A stretch of DNA of 64,000 bases from Lachnoclostridium sp. An118 (GCF_002160985.1 NZ_NFLQ01000019.1:1-64000); one strand, 5' to 3'. Positions 18,327-27,590 are shown, numbered from the stretch's first letter. Translations and numbers: made by a program. Notes: generated by a model from the letters alone, not told the origin.

Positions 18327-19334
18327 TTATTCTGCCGCAGATGCGGACTCAATGGGCTCGTATCCTTCCGGGACCGTGATGCCCAGCTCCTCGCATATCT
18401 CCGGATTGTACATCCTGGTCGGCTCCGGTGCTGTCTGCACTTCCATGGACGTGATGTCCTCGCCGTTTGCAAGGATGTCATAGGCCATCTCGCCTGTGGT
18501 GTACCCCAGCTCATAGTAGCTGATGCACAGAGTGGCTATCCCCGCCACGCTGCATGTGCCCTGCTCGCTGGCCACTACCGGGACTTTTGCCGGCCGGCAG
18601 ATATTGTCGATGATGCCCGGGTTGGCTGCCATGGTGTTGTCTGTCGGGATGTAGATGGCGTCCACCTCCTGGACCGCGCTGGTCACAACAGACTGGATCT
18701 CATTGGAGTCCGCCGCCGTGTACTCCTTGTAGTCCACGCCGTCCTCCTCCAGCTCCTTCTCAAACATCTCCGCCTGGTACTTGGAGTTGGACTCCGCGGA
18801 GCAGTAGAGGATGCCAACGGTCTTTACATCCGGCAGGAGCTCCATCATCACGTCCTCCTGCTCAGAGATGGGGGCCAGGTCGCTGGTACCTGAAATATTT
18901 ACCCCTGTGGTCCCTGTCCAGTCATCTATGCCAAGGGCGCTGCCGTAGTCTGTCACAGAGGTTCCAAGAATAGGAATGTCCGCTGTGGCCTGGGCCGCTG
19001 TCTGGAGAGGCAGGGTGGCATTGGCCAGGATCAGGTCCACGTCAGAAGAAACAAAATTATTCATGATGGTGGAGCACATGGTCTGCTCCCCCTGCGCGTT
19101 CTGCACATCAAACTCTACATTGTCCTCACCGAACAGTTCCTTACATGCATCCTGGAAGCCTGCCGTCGCGTCATCCAGAGATGGATGCTCCATCTGCTGA
19201 CAGATGCCGATCACATATTTCCCCGGATCATCACCGCTCCCGCTTCCGTCTGACGATGACTCGCTCCCACAGGCCGCAAGACCGGCAGTCATTGTCATCA
19301 CCATCAGGATTGCCGCTGCTTTTTTCAAATTCAT
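18327..19334 (-). CDS. ABC transporter substrate-binding lipoprotein (TrpX-like, ABC_sub_bind)
   Basis: A 335-residue protein with a lipoprotein signal (ILMVMTMTAGLAAC, lipobox LAAC) and a Ser/Gly/Asp linker. The mature part has the YVIGICQQMEHPSLDDATAGF start and ILGTSVTDYGSALGI, PTDNTMAANPGIIDNI segments of the ABC_sub_bind family, known for tryptophan or tyrosine uptake. The Thr-Asp-Asn segment supports an aromatic amino acid or related ligand, but I saw no tryptophan T-box upstream, so the ligand is open. Confidence 0.88.
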   Translation of the reverse strand: MNLKKAAAILMVMTMTAGLAACGSESSSDGSGSGDDPGKYVIGICQQMEHPSLDDATAGFQDACKELFGEDNVEFDVQNAQGEQTMCSTIMNNFVSSDVDLILANATLPLQTAAQATADIPILGTSVTDYGSALGIDDWTGTTGVNISGTSDLAPISEQEDVMMELLPDVKTVGILYCSAESNSKYQAEMFEKELEEDGVDYKEYTAADSNEIQSVVTSAVQEVDAIYIPTDNTMAANPGIIDNICRPAKVPVVASEQGTCSVAGIATLCISYYELGYTTGEMAYDILANGEDITSMEVQTAPEPTRMYNPEICEELGITVPEGYEPIESASAAE

Positions 19335-19432
19335 CTCTTATTCCTCCCTGTTGCTTTTATACTTTAAAAATTTCTCACTTCACTGCGCGAAAGTCGTCTA
19401 CGAAAGGTAGTATACAACGACAAAAAAAAGAA

Positions 19433-19462
19433 GTCAATCTATTTTTACAAAATAGACTGACC
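19433..19462 (-). terminator. A/T-rich hairpin, likely terminator before the TrpX-like operon
   Basis: GTCAATCTATTTT and AAAATAGACTGAC (19433-19462) form a 13-bp stem with one G-T pair over a 3-4-nt loop. On the minus strand it is followed by TTCTTTTTTTT. It would end the transcript coming from the small ORF at 19501-19602. Confidence 0.6.
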
Positions 19463-19500
19463 TCCTGCGAAATTTTTATTCCTTCTTATTTTTATTCTTT

Positions 19501-19602
19501 TTAGTCCTCCATGTAATCGTAGTACTCTTCCTCGCTTGCGAACAGCATGTACCTGCCCTCCACATATCCCATATAGCCTTTGTCTGTATTGTAACCCTTC
19601 AT
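19501..19602 (-). CDS. 33-residue small protein rich in Tyr and Glu
   Basis: A short reading frame with an AAGGGAG ribosome binding site 10 bases before the ATG, its own downstream hairpin terminator (19433-19462) and no overlap with other genes. It starts MKGYNTDKGYMGYVEG and ends in an acidic, Tyr-rich tail (EEEYYDYMED). The N-terminal GYMGYV and central RYMLFAS look like a small beta-type motif. I have an impression of similar ~30-40 residue hypothetical proteins in other Lachnospiraceae, but I cannot confirm it. No function can be assigned. Confidence 0.6.
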   Translation of the reverse strand: MKGYNTDKGYMGYVEGRYMLFASEEEYYDYMED

Positions 19603-19685
19603 AAAAGAACAGCTCCCTTCTACAACCAAGTTTTCTTATCTTTAAACTCAGTGTAATCCGAAAGCTGTCCTATAAAAATACCACC

Positions 19686-20678
19686 TCACACTCCGTACTG
19701 TTCCGTGAGCCGGCGTATCTCCCGGTGTACCTGCTCCACCACAGGCTCCGGTCCCAGGATCTTCACCTCGTCTCCCAGGGAGAAGACCCAGCTGATGAAC
19801 TGGCCGCTCACCGCCACGTCCACATGTACCGTGAAATGCTCTTCATCCGCCGGTATCATCATGATATCCTTCCTGAACCGGTCAATGATCACTCCGGCCA
19901 GGCGGTTGTGCACCAGCAGCTTTACCTGCTCCTCCCGGCCGCCGAACATGCCGAAGCTTTTCTTCGTGTAGGCCGCCATGTCCAGCCCCCTGAAGCGCTC
20001 CCGCCCCTCTCTCTCCTCGTCGGACATGCGGATGCGCAGCATCTTGTCCACCCGGTAGTGCTTGATCATGTCCGCTTCCGAGTCATATCCTACCAGGTAG
20101 TAGTTCTCATTGTCCCAGGCAAGTCCCCAGGGGCTTATCTTATAAACGGCGCCGCCGTGGCGCAGCTCCATCTCCTTTTTTGCATTCCACTGAAAATACT
20201 GGAAGAGGATCTTCCTGTTGCTGGCAATGGCGCTGTAGATAGCGTCCACCGTGTAGTAGATGCTCTCGTTCATGGTCTTGATGCGGCCGGACACGTAGAC
20301 CTGACGCTGCAGCTCCCTGGCCTCGTACTCGCTGACCAGGCTCTCCAGCTTCCGGATGAGCTCGTTGGATTTCTTTGCCGTGATGAACCGGGAGGACTGG
20401 ATGGCGTCCACCAGCAGCTTCAGCTCCGGCATCTCGAACTGCCGGCCCACCACGTGGTAGCGGTAGGATCTGCCCCAGGGCTCCCCCTCCACCTCTATCC
20501 CCAGATGCTCCAGGTCCTTCAGGTCCGTGTAGATGCTCTTCCGGTCCGCCGTCACCTCATAGGAGCGCAGCGCTTCCAGGATTTCGGGCATGGTCAGGTA
20601 GTGGTCGTCGTCCGTCTTTTCCAGCATGATCTTCGCGAGATAGTAAAGCTTCAGTTTCTGGTTCTGTCCTCTGGGCAT
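19686..20678 (-). CDS. WYL-domain transcriptional regulator
   Basis: A 330-residue protein. The N-terminal winged helix (about 8-65: LYYLAKIMLEKTDDDHYLTMPEILEAL, ADRKSIYTDLKDL) is followed by a WYL domain (ISPWGLAWDNENYYLVGYD) and a C-terminal WCX extension (AGVIIDRFRKDIMMI). WYL proteins sense ligands and control defence or metabolic genes. It lies 30 bp after the DUF169 gene. Target unknown. Confidence 0.88.
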   Translation of the reverse strand: MPRGQNQKLKLYYLAKIMLEKTDDDHYLTMPEILEALRSYEVTADRKSIYTDLKDLEHLGIEVEGEPWGRSYRYHVVGRQFEMPELKLLVDAIQSSRFITAKKSNELIRKLESLVSEYEARELQRQVYVSGRIKTMNESIYYTVDAIYSAIASNRKILFQYFQWNAKKEMELRHGGAVYKISPWGLAWDNENYYLVGYDSEADMIKHYRVDKMLRIRMSDEEREGRERFRGLDMAAYTKKSFGMFGGREEQVKLLVHNRLAGVIIDRFRKDIMMIPADEEHFTVHVDVAVSGQFISWVFSLGDEVKILGPEPVVEQVHREIRRLTEQYGV

Positions 20679-20708
20679 AAGGTCCTCTTCTTTCTGATGA
20701 TCTTATTT

Positions 20709-21455
20709 TTAATAGCTGGGCTGAGTGGCCGCCACTCCCTCTGTGATCATCTCGAACAGCTCAAAGGGAACGCCCACAGCCATATCATTTTCATTCCACT
20801 TACAGAGCATCCTCGTACTGGGGCACAGAACGCTCACATTCATCTCTCCGGTCAGATAGGGGGAGACGGTCAGCTCCGAGCACATTCCCTGCATGGCTCC
20901 CATGTCCACAGCCGGCTTTTTCCCGGTAAAATACTCGTATCCCTGCACCATCCGCATGGACTGAAGTGCGTTGGTCATCAGGATGATGACGTCCGGCGTC
21001 TGCTGGCACAGAGAAAGCGGCACAATGGCCAGCCCGTATGTGCGGACCGGCATCCTGTGCAGGCTCCTAATGGACTCCCGCATCCGCCTGGCCACAGCCA
21101 CGGAAGAATATAATTTGTAGGAAAAATACTCCTGCCCGCTCTCAATCCTCTCTGTACTGGGCTCAAGGGCAAAGGCCGTGGTGGCGCCGTCACATTTGTG
21201 GTGCTCCAGGCGGCATTTGATACTCTTCCCGTGTACAGCCGCCTGCTTCACCATGACGCAGTAGGCTGTGGATATGTCCGTCTCCTCCAGAGGGTAGGCT
21301 TCATAGTCCTCCTTCGTAAAAAGAAACGTGATCCCCACCGGCTCTCTGTCAAGGCCGATGACCTCCTTCAGTGTATCAATGCACTGACAGATCCTCTCCT
21401 TCGGATACTCCTCGTGGGGCAGGCCGTACTCGATATTCTTATGTTTATATGGCAT
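20709..21455 (-). CDS. DUF169 domain-containing protein
   Basis: A 248-residue soluble protein. It opens with a short N-terminal segment and a motif REPVGITFLFTKEDYE, then CRLEHHKCDGATTAFALEP (Cys-rich metal- or cofactor-like stretch), GLAIVPL, and DVIILMTNALQSMRMVQGYEYFTGKKPAVDMGAMQGMCSEL. These fit the DUF169 family (uncharacterised ArCR-type proteins). It sits next to the ECF transporter genes on the same strand (30-bp gap), which may mean a shared substrate pathway. Confidence 0.75.
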   Translation of the reverse strand: MPYKHKNIEYGLPHEEYPKERICQCIDTLKEVIGLDREPVGITFLFTKEDYEAYPLEETDISTAYCVMVKQAAVHGKSIKCRLEHHKCDGATTAFALEPSTERIESGQEYFSYKLYSSVAVARRMRESIRSLHRMPVRTYGLAIVPLSLCQQTPDVIILMTNALQSMRMVQGYEYFTGKKPAVDMGAMQGMCSELTVSPYLTGEMNVSVLCPSTRMLCKWNENDMAVGVPFELFEMITEGVAATQPSY

Positions 21456-21485
21456 TTCTCTTCCTCCTGGTATATAAGTGCCGGA

Positions 21486-22292
21486 CTATTGTATGGATGC
21501 AAAACTAAAACCAAACAGATCCAGCTTAAATAATATGATAGCTGTCAAAACGTAAATAATCAATGCGCTAAAGAAAAAAATCCAGTCTCCCCTGTCCACC
21601 TTTACCCGCTTGTAAAAGGTCCTCTCATTTTCCCTGCCCAGTCCCCGGCTCTCCATAGCGCAGGCAATCCGCTCGCCCCGGCGGGCCGCCACACAGAACA
21701 GTGGCAGAGCCACCCGGAAGGGGGATGTAAATCTGGAGAGTATCCCTTTGTTCCAGGGAATTCCCCGGATCTCCTGAGCCAGGTGAACAGCGTCCACCTG
21801 CTGCTGAAGCTCTGGAAGAAACCGGTAAGTTGCCATAGCAGCATATCCGTGTACGACAGAAACCCTGCACTGGAGTATCAGGCTGAGTACCAGATCTCTG
21901 GGCCGTGTAGTCAGGACAAACCCCATGGACATTGTGACAAGGGCCAGGATGCGGAAGCCCAGGGTAATAGCATGGACAAGGTCCCTCTGGGTCCAGCGCA
22001 GTATCCCCAGGTGCAGCACGATCCCAGCCTCATCATTCAGGCCTCGTAATATGAGCATGGACAGCATAAAGAAGAAGCTGATGACCAGAAAGATCAGCAG
22101 CCTGCGCATCAGATTTGCCAGAGGTATATTCCCTGCCAGCCATATAGTAAAAAAGGACATCAGAAATGTCACGACAGGAAATACCGGAAAATAAGACAGA
22201 CACACAAGTATGGTCATGACCGCGATCACAGCCAGCTTTATCATGGGATTTCTTCTGTGGAGAACGGAATCCGTTTCTATATAAGTAAACAT
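21486..22292 (-). CDS. ECF transporter transmembrane (T) component
   Basis: A 268-residue membrane protein with five to six helices and the CbiQ/EcfT start (DSVLHRRNPMIKLAVIAVM). The coupling segment ALPLFCVAARRGERIACAMESRGLG contains the conserved A-R-G near the end. It links the S component to the ATPases. It is part of the S-A-T operon read leftward. Confidence 0.88.
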   Translation of the reverse strand: MFTYIETDSVLHRRNPMIKLAVIAVMTILVCLSYFPVFPVVTFLMSFFTIWLAGNIPLANLMRRLLIFLVISFFFMLSMLILRGLNDEAGIVLHLGILRWTQRDLVHAITLGFRILALVTMSMGFVLTTRPRDLVLSLILQCRVSVVHGYAAMATYRFLPELQQQVDAVHLAQEIRGIPWNKGILSRFTSPFRVALPLFCVAARRGERIACAMESRGLGRENERTFYKRVKVDRGDWIFFFSALIIYVLTAIILFKLDLFGFSFASIQ

Positions 22293-22311
22293 CTCTTTAT
22301 CTACCTCCTGC

Positions 22312-23808
22312 TCAGGAAAAATATTCCTCTGTGGTCATGTCCTTTTTCACAGCACCCGCCTCCAGCTCCACCACCCTTGTGGCGTACTGCCTTACAAGAG
22401 ACAGATCGTGAGTGATCATGACAATGGTGATACCGTTTTCCACAAGCCGCTGCATATCCTTCATCAGCTCCTGCCGGTTCTCAAAATCCTGCCCGTAGGT
22501 GGGCTCGTCCAGAAATAGGATCTGCTGATCCGTCAACAGCATGCTGGCAACGCTGAGCCGCCGCTTCTGCCCCTGGCTGAGTGTGAAGGGACTCTTCTCC
22601 TTCTCCTCCTCCAGATGAAAGCGCTTCAGCATATCCTCCACCCGGGCTTCCTTCTCCTCCACGGGGATGCGCACGCGCTTCAGGCTGAACATCATCTCGT
22701 CCATGACTGTATTCGTGATAAACTGGCTCTCCGGATTTTGGAAGACAAGTCCCATCTGCCGGTACAACTCCTTAGTCCGCCACCCCTTCAGGTCCTTCCC
22801 CAGAACCCGAACAGTGCCTGCATCCGGCTGACAGATCTTAAAGATCAGCTTCATCAGTGTGGTCTTTCCCACGCCGTTTTCACCCACAATGGCCAGGAAG
22901 TCCTGCCTGGAGATATCCAGGTCAAGACCGCTGATCACCGGCTGTCCCTTCTCCTTCTTCTTTCCCGGAAGAGGGTAAGCAAAGCTCAGACCCTTTATCT
23001 CCACTACCTTCTCCCCGCTGACGGAGTCCTTCCCGTAGGAGGCCGGAATATTCCTCGTATTTCGCTTTCTCCAGGCCCGCTCCTCAGGGGTTCCTCTGTC
23101 ACAGTCCAGAGTCAGTTTCCCGTCCCGGTCCAGCACCAGGACCCTGTCCACCTCCTCTATGATCTCGTTGATATTGTGCTCCACGATGATGATGGTTATC
23201 TTCTGCTCCCGCGCGATCCGGACGATCAGGTCAAAAATCTGCTTCCTGCTGCCGGGGTCCAGATTTGCTGTGGGCTCATCAAGGAGCAGGATCTCCGGCT
23301 CTGTCACCAGAACAGAGGCAATGGCGACCTTCTGCTTTTGGCCGCCGGAAAGATTGTTCAGATCTCTCTCCTCAAAGCCCTCCATCCCCACAAACCGCAG
23401 GGCCTCCCTGATCCGGTCTCCCATCTCCTCCGGAGAGATCCCGAGATTTTCCATGCCAAACGCCAGCTCCTCCTCCACTGTGAAGGTGCAGAACTGACTC
23501 TCCGGGTTCTGCATGACAAATCCGATCTTTTCACAGCGATACCTGGGAAGCATATCCGTAATGTTCTCTCCACGCAGGAGCACCTCGCCACGCAGCTCTC
23601 CCTCATACATGTGGGGGATCAGTCCGTCAATCAGGTTCAGTACCGAGCTTTTCCCGCAGCCGCTGGGTCCGCTGATGGCATGTATTTTTCCCTCGTAAAA
23701 AGCGCAGGAAAGAGACTTCCAGACCGGAAGCCTCTCTCCTTCATAGGTATATGTAACATCCCTGAGCTCAAGGATCACATTTTCTTTTCTGTCTTTTATT
23801 TTGCACAT
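22312..23808 (-). CDS. ECF transporter dual ATPase (fused A/A')
   Basis: With the ATG at 23808 (AAAGGA ribosome binding site 7 bases upstream) the product is 498 residues; a longer frame from 24012 is the antisense-like readthrough of the S gene. Two complete ABC domains are visible: Walker A GPSGCGKSSVLNLIDG, signature LSGGQKQKVAIAS, Walker B LLLDEPTANLD; then Walker A GENGVGKTTLMKLIF, signature LSQGQKRRLSVAS, Walker B LFLDEPTYGQD. This fused layout matches YkoD-type ATPases. It overlaps the S gene's end by 13 bp. Confidence 0.9.
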   Translation of the reverse strand: MCKIKDRKENVILELRDVTYTYEGERLPVWKSLSCAFYEGKIHAISGPSGCGKSSVLNLIDGLIPHMYEGELRGEVLLRGENITDMLPRYRCEKIGFVMQNPESQFCTFTVEEELAFGMENLGISPEEMGDRIREALRFVGMEGFEERDLNNLSGGQKQKVAIASVLVTEPEILLLDEPTANLDPGSRKQIFDLIVRIAREQKITIIIVEHNINEIIEEVDRVLVLDRDGKLTLDCDRGTPEERAWRKRNTRNIPASYGKDSVSGEKVVEIKGLSFAYPLPGKKKEKGQPVISGLDLDISRQDFLAIVGENGVGKTTLMKLIFKICQPDAGTVRVLGKDLKGWRTKELYRQMGLVFQNPESQFITNTVMDEMMFSLKRVRIPVEEKEARVEDMLKRFHLEEEKEKSPFTLSQGQKRRLSVASMLLTDQQILFLDEPTYGQDFENRQELMKDMQRLVENGITIVMITHDLSLVRQYATRVVELEAGAVKKDMTTEEYFS

Positions 23809-24365
23809 GCAAATCCTTTCAGCACGCCTGTCTTCAGAAGGGCGGCAGTGATCACTTTGACAAGGATAATCCCAATGACTGTAGCGCTGAGCAGGCGGAC
23901 GATGACCACGCCTATCGCGACAGTTGTTCCATAGCTGATGGGGGTTCCCCAGAAATACATATCCCTGCACAGGATCAGGATAGCGCTCAGGATGGAGCCA
24001 ACGATCATGCATCTCAGGCTTCCCTCATATTTGTCGATCAGCGCATAGGCCAGCTCCATGCCGACAGCCTGGAGTACGCCTGCCAGGACAAGCTGCAGTC
24101 CGTAGGGGCTTCCCAGCAGAAGGTTCACGCCCGCTGTCACCAGCCCGCCAAAAATAGCCGCTCCCGGCTTTCTCACAATATACATCGGAAGCGCTGCGGA
24201 AAGCAGGTAAACGCCGAATGTAATTTCCATAAACACGGTTCCAAGAAGCGCTGACAATGGCATATACGCAAAATCAAGCAGAGTGTAGATGACGCCGATC
24301 ACAGCCGCCACCATCGCGACGATCACGATCTCCTTTGTCGTCATCATCTTTTTTTCTTTACTCAT
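23796..24365 (-). CDS. ECF transporter S component (YkoE-like / MptD-like)
   Basis: A 189-residue membrane protein with about six helices. It starts with basic residues then VIVAMVAAVIGVIYTLLDF, has the FMEITFGVYLLSAALPMYIVRKPGAAIFGGL region and the helix LVLAGVLQAVGMELAYALI. This is the order and spacing of YkoE-type S components (hydroxymethylpyrimidine/thiamine), partners of a fused dual ATPase and a T protein as seen here. I found no THI-box upstream, so a thiamine link is unproven. Confidence 0.75.
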   Translation of the reverse strand: MSKEKKMMTTKEIVIVAMVAAVIGVIYTLLDFAYMPLSALLGTVFMEITFGVYLLSAALPMYIVRKPGAAIFGGLVTAGVNLLLGSPYGLQLVLAGVLQAVGMELAYALIDKYEGSLRCMIVGSILSAILILCRDMYFWGTPISYGTTVAIGVVIVRLLSATVIGIILVKVITAALLKTGVLKGFACAK

Positions 24366-24495
24366 TTCATTTCTCCTTATCCTTTAGGTATACATGTTAT
24401 TTCGTAACGGCTCAAGTATACCATGATACGGAAATGATTGATAATTGGAAATTTTTATATATTCTTCTATTTATTTGCATTGTCTATGATCAGGA

Positions 24496-25107
24496 TCATC
24501 TCTCTCCCGTCTGGTCCATGCCAAGCTTTATCTTCACAAACGCGGCCAGCGCCTGCGCTGTCCCCTCCACATCCAGCAGAGCGCTGTTGATGATGAGGTG
24601 CTTGTGGGCCGGGTCGTCAGGGGCATAATGAGCGAACCGTTTATGATAGGCCAGCCGGGCCTTGTCTACCTCCGCGATCATCCTTTTCGCCACGTCCTTT
24701 TTCATTCCCAGCGTGCCCACACAGTTTGCCAGACGGTCCGCGTAGGGTGCGTAGACACAGACATGGACCGCGTTTCTCTCTTCCGCCAGCACATAGTCCG
24801 CGCATCGGCCGACGATGATGCAGGAGCCTTTTTCCGCCAGCCTGCTGATGATCTCAGACTGAACCTGAAAAAGCCTTCTCTGCTTCTCCTCCGCCTCGGT
24901 TCCCAGGGGAAAGAGCATCCGGAAAAATCCGGAGCTCCTCTCCTCCTGGTCGCTGATCACGGACACGGGCAGGTTCATCCGCTCTGCCGTCTTCTCCACG
25001 ATGTCTCTGTCATAATACTCGATCTGCAGGATTTCTGACAACCTTTTGGCAATGGGCCTGCCCAGGCTGCCGAACTGTCTTGTAATGGTCACAACGTATT
25101 TTTCCAT
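24496..25107 (-). CDS. Cytidylate kinase-like family protein
   Basis: A 203-residue protein of the cytidylate-kinase-like family. It starts YVVTITRQFGSLGRPIAKRLSEIL, an altered P-loop (GSLGRPIAK) characteristic of this family, followed by YYDRDIVEKTAERM and the CIIVGRCADYVLAEE strand-loop. Similar proteins occur widely in Clostridia beside transporters and have no proven substrate. It stands alone between the ECF operon and the amino-acid ABC operon. Confidence 0.85.
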   Translation of the reverse strand: MEKYVVTITRQFGSLGRPIAKRLSEILQIEYYDRDIVEKTAERMNLPVSVISDQEERSSGFFRMLFPLGTEAEEKQRRLFQVQSEIISRLAEKGSCIIVGRCADYVLAEERNAVHVCVYAPYADRLANCVGTLGMKKDVAKRMIAEVDKARLAYHKRFAHYAPDDPAHKHLIINSALLDVEGTAQALAAFVKIKLGMDQTGER

Positions 25108-25175
25108 ATTGCCGCCTTTCCTGATCAGTCTGATGTCCGGCCTTCCGGAGGGATGGATGGCAGGCCCGCAGTCGC

Positions 25176-25916
25176 CTATGCGGCCAGAAATCTTGACAGA
25201 AATGTCTTTGTCCTCTCTTCTCTGGGGTGGCCCATGACCTGTTCCGGGGTTCCCTCCTCCACAATATATCCGTCAGCCATGAAGATCACCCGGTCCGCCA
25301 CGTCCCTGGCAAAGGCCATTTCATGGGTGACCACCACCATAGTCATGCCGTCGGCCGCCAGCTCCTTCATAACGCTCAGCACCTCTCCCACAAGCTCCGG
25401 GTCCAGGGCGGATGTGGGCTCGTCAAAAAGCAGCGCCTTCGGATCCATGGCCAGCGCCCTGGCGATGGCCACTCTCTGCTGCTGCCCGCCGGACAGCATA
25501 TCCGGCTTTGCATCGGCCTTGCCATCAAGCCCCACCCGCTTCAGGAGCTCCATGGCATAGTCCTTTGCCTCTTTCTTGTTTTTATGTTTCGTGAGGACTG
25601 GAGCCATTGTGACATTTCCAAGGACGGTCCTCAGAGGAAAGAGATTAAATCTCTGGAACACCATACCGACCTCTTCCCTGAATTTACGGATGTCAGCCTT
25701 CCCGTCCAGGATATTCTCGCCCTTGTACACGACCTCGCCGTCCGTAGGCGTCTCAAGCTGGTTGATGCACCGCAGCAGCGTGCTCTTTCCGGAGCCGGAG
25801 GGACCGATGATGCAGACCACCTCTCCCTGATGGACATCCAGGCTGATGTCCTTCAGCACTTCCAGGTCTCCGAAGGATTTTCTCAGGTTTTTTACAGATA
25901 TCAATGTCTCTGCCAT
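25176..25916 (-). CDS. Polar amino acid ABC transporter ATP-binding protein
   Basis: A 246-residue ATPase with Walker [20 protein letters not shown]-loop [20 protein letters not shown], signature [17 protein letters not shown] and Walker [14 protein letters not shown]. The RCINQLE and FNLFP stretches are typical of GlnQ/HisP-type polar amino acid importers. Third gene of the binding protein-permease-ATPase operon, 15 bp after the permease. Confidence 0.93.
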   Translation of the reverse strand: MAETLISVKNLRKSFGDLEVLKDISLDVHQGEVVCIIGPSGSGKSTLLRCINQLETPTDGEVVYKGENILDGKADIRKFREEVGMVFQRFNLFPLRTVLGNVTMAPVLTKHKNKKEAKDYAMELLKRVGLDGKADAKPDMLSGGQQQRVAIARALAMDPKALLFDEPTSALDPELVGEVLSVMKELAADGMTMVVVTHEMAFARDVADRVIFMADGYIVEEGTPEQVMGHPREERTKTFLSRFLAA

Positions 25917-25931
25917 AATATCTCTCCTCCT

Positions 25932-26597
25932 TTATTTTGCTGTTTTCCGTTCCACGTATTTCTGCAGGATCATGAGAACGGACAGCAGCACCAGGTAGAC
26001 CAGCGCACAGATGGTGTAGGCCGGGATGGTGTTGAAGGTGCGCGCCACATAGTTCTGGGTCTGCCGCGTGATCTCGTTGACCGATATGATGGACAGAAGC
26101 GCCGTGTCCTTGACGGAAATGATGAACTGGTTAAAAAGTCCCGGTATCATGGCCTTAAAGGCCGGCGGGATAACAACCCGAAATAAAATCTGACGGTGGG
26201 AGAGGCCGAGAGCCGCCCCCGCCTCCCTCTGGCCTTCATCCACGCCCTCCAGGGCCCCCTTCACGATGGCTGAGATAAACGCCCCCGCATTCAGGGTGAT
26301 GACGATAATGCCCGCCACCGTGCTGTCCAGCACAAACGTGTCCCCGACCGCCAGCGAGATTATAGCCGGCACCACAAAATACACATACAGCGCCTGGACT
26401 ACGATGGGCGTACCCCGTATGATCCAGATATAGACCGAGGCAATCCCCTTTGCGATGCTGGTGCTGCTCTGCAGCGCATATCCGCTGACAGCCCCCAGGA
26501 CAAATCCCAGCAGGATACCGACGACCGCCACCTGCAGCGTGACCTGCAGGCCCCGCAGCATCATGGGAAGGATGGTTGATAAAAGTTCAACGCTCAT
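25932..26597 (-). CDS. Polar amino acid ABC transporter permease
   Basis: A 221-residue membrane protein of the HisM/GlnP family, with five helices and the EAA loop EAGAALGLSHRQILFRVVIPPAFKAMIPG. It begins LLSTILPMMLRGLQVTLQVAVVGILLG, the normal start. It is 15 bp from both neighbours. Confidence 0.93.
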   Translation of the reverse strand: MSVELLSTILPMMLRGLQVTLQVAVVGILLGFVLGAVSGYALQSSTSIAKGIASVYIWIIRGTPIVVQALYVYFVVPAIISLAVGDTFVLDSTVAGIIVITLNAGAFISAIVKGALEGVDEGQREAGAALGLSHRQILFRVVIPPAFKAMIPGLFNQFIISVKDTALLSIISVNEITRQTQNYVARTFNTIPAYTICALVYLVLLSVLMILQKYVERKTAK

Positions 26598-26612
26598 ACA
26601 GAAATCTCTCCT

Positions 26613-27488
26613 TTACGCCTCACACCACTGGGTGCTTAGTTCGTCCAGCGTCCCGTTCTCAGACAGATACTGGATGGCCTCATTGAACCAGTCCACGATA
26701 TCCGGGTATTCCTCGCAGATGGCAAAGGAAAGAGCGATGGCGTAGGGGGCCTGACCTGTGTAGAACTCATCACCCACGATCTTCAGGTTGATCTCCCCTG
26801 TGCTGATGGAGTAGGCTGTTCCGGGCGCGTCGTAGATAGTGGCGTCCGCCTGTCCGTCCTCCACAGCACTGTAGGCCAGCGCCTGTGAGTCAAAGGTCTG
26901 GAGACAGGACTCGGGAAGATTTGCGGCCGCATATTCATAGGAGATGGTCCCTGTCTGGACAGCTACCGTATAGTCCCCGCTCTCCAGGTCTTCCACACTG
27001 GCGATCTCTGTGTTGTCCTCTCCCACGACCACCACAATGCCCGCATCATAATAGGTATCGGTAAAGTTCATATTCTCTTTTCTCTCGTCTGTAGCACAGA
27101 GGGCCGCAGCAGCTATGTCTATCTGTCCCTGGGTGATGGAAGTGGTGAGCGCTCCGTAATCCATGGCCTGGATCTCGTCATCCGCAATTTCAAATCCCAG
27201 GATCGTCTGGAGCTCCTCAAGCATCGCAATGTCGTACCCCTGGAGAGTCATACCGTCATCAGCATAGTAGGAAAACGGTGCGTAGGTACCGGATGTGCCA
27301 AGAGTCAGCGTCACGCCCTCCAGGGCTCCCTCGCAGTCAAGCCCTGTGCTCTCCTCTGACGCGGTGTCTTCCTGAGAAGACGCATCCGACGCGGTGTCGG
27401 ACGAGTCTTCGGAAGAACTGCCGCAGCCTGCCAGCAGTGCGGATACCATGGCTCCTGTAAGTAATATAGAAACAATTCGTCTTTTCAT
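26613..27488 (-). CDS. Amino acid ABC transporter substrate-binding lipoprotein
   Basis: A 291-residue SBP_bac_3 protein with lipobox LLAG-C (SILLTGAMVSALLAGC), a Ser/Asp/Glu-rich linker, and the family start LTLGTSGTYAPFSYYADDGMTLQGYDIAMLEELQTILG. The ligand-site segments MDYGALTTSITQGQIDIAAA and SVEDLESGDYTVAVQTGTISYEYA are present. The ligand is a polar amino acid such as glutamine, histidine or cystine; it cannot be decided here. A GGAGGT ribosome binding site precedes the ATG. Confidence 0.92.
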   Translation of the reverse strand: MKRRIVSILLTGAMVSALLAGCGSSSEDSSDTASDASSQEDTASEESTGLDCEGALEGVTLTLGTSGTYAPFSYYADDGMTLQGYDIAMLEELQTILGFEIADDEIQAMDYGALTTSITQGQIDIAAAALCATDERKENMNFTDTYYDAGIVVVVGEDNTEIASVEDLESGDYTVAVQTGTISYEYAAANLPESCLQTFDSQALAYSAVEDGQADATIYDAPGTAYSISTGEINLKIVGDEFYTGQAPYAIALSFAICEEYPDIVDWFNEAIQYLSENGTLDELSTQWCEA

Positions 27489-27553
27489 GTCTCTTACCTC
27501 CTGGTTTTGTTTTTTAATCCGGACAGCAGCGGCAAGAGGGATAAAATGAGAAA

Positions 27554-27590
27554 GGCAGGCACGGCGCTTTTGTAAGCGCCATTGCCTGCC
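27554..27590 (-). promoter_or_regulatory. Leader hairpin upstream of the amino acid ABC operon
   Basis: GGCAGGCACGGCGCT (27554-27568) and AGCGCCATTGCCTGCC (27575-27590) form a strong GC-rich stem (one mismatch/bulge). It is inside the ~120-nt leader, after the promoter at 27619-27647. On the minus strand it is followed by TTTCTCATTTTATC, so it could be a weak attenuator or an mRNA-stabilising fold. Confidence 0.5.

Noticed and set aside
19335-19500. T-box upstream of the TrpX-like importer
   Set aside because: No conserved T-box sequence or long leader; only an A/T-rich hairpin that ends the small ORF transcript.
24366-24495. Thiamine riboswitch upstream of the YkoE-like gene
   Set aside because: No THI-box core (CTGAGA... 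ACCTGA... GATAATGCCAGCG) is present in the 130-bp leader.
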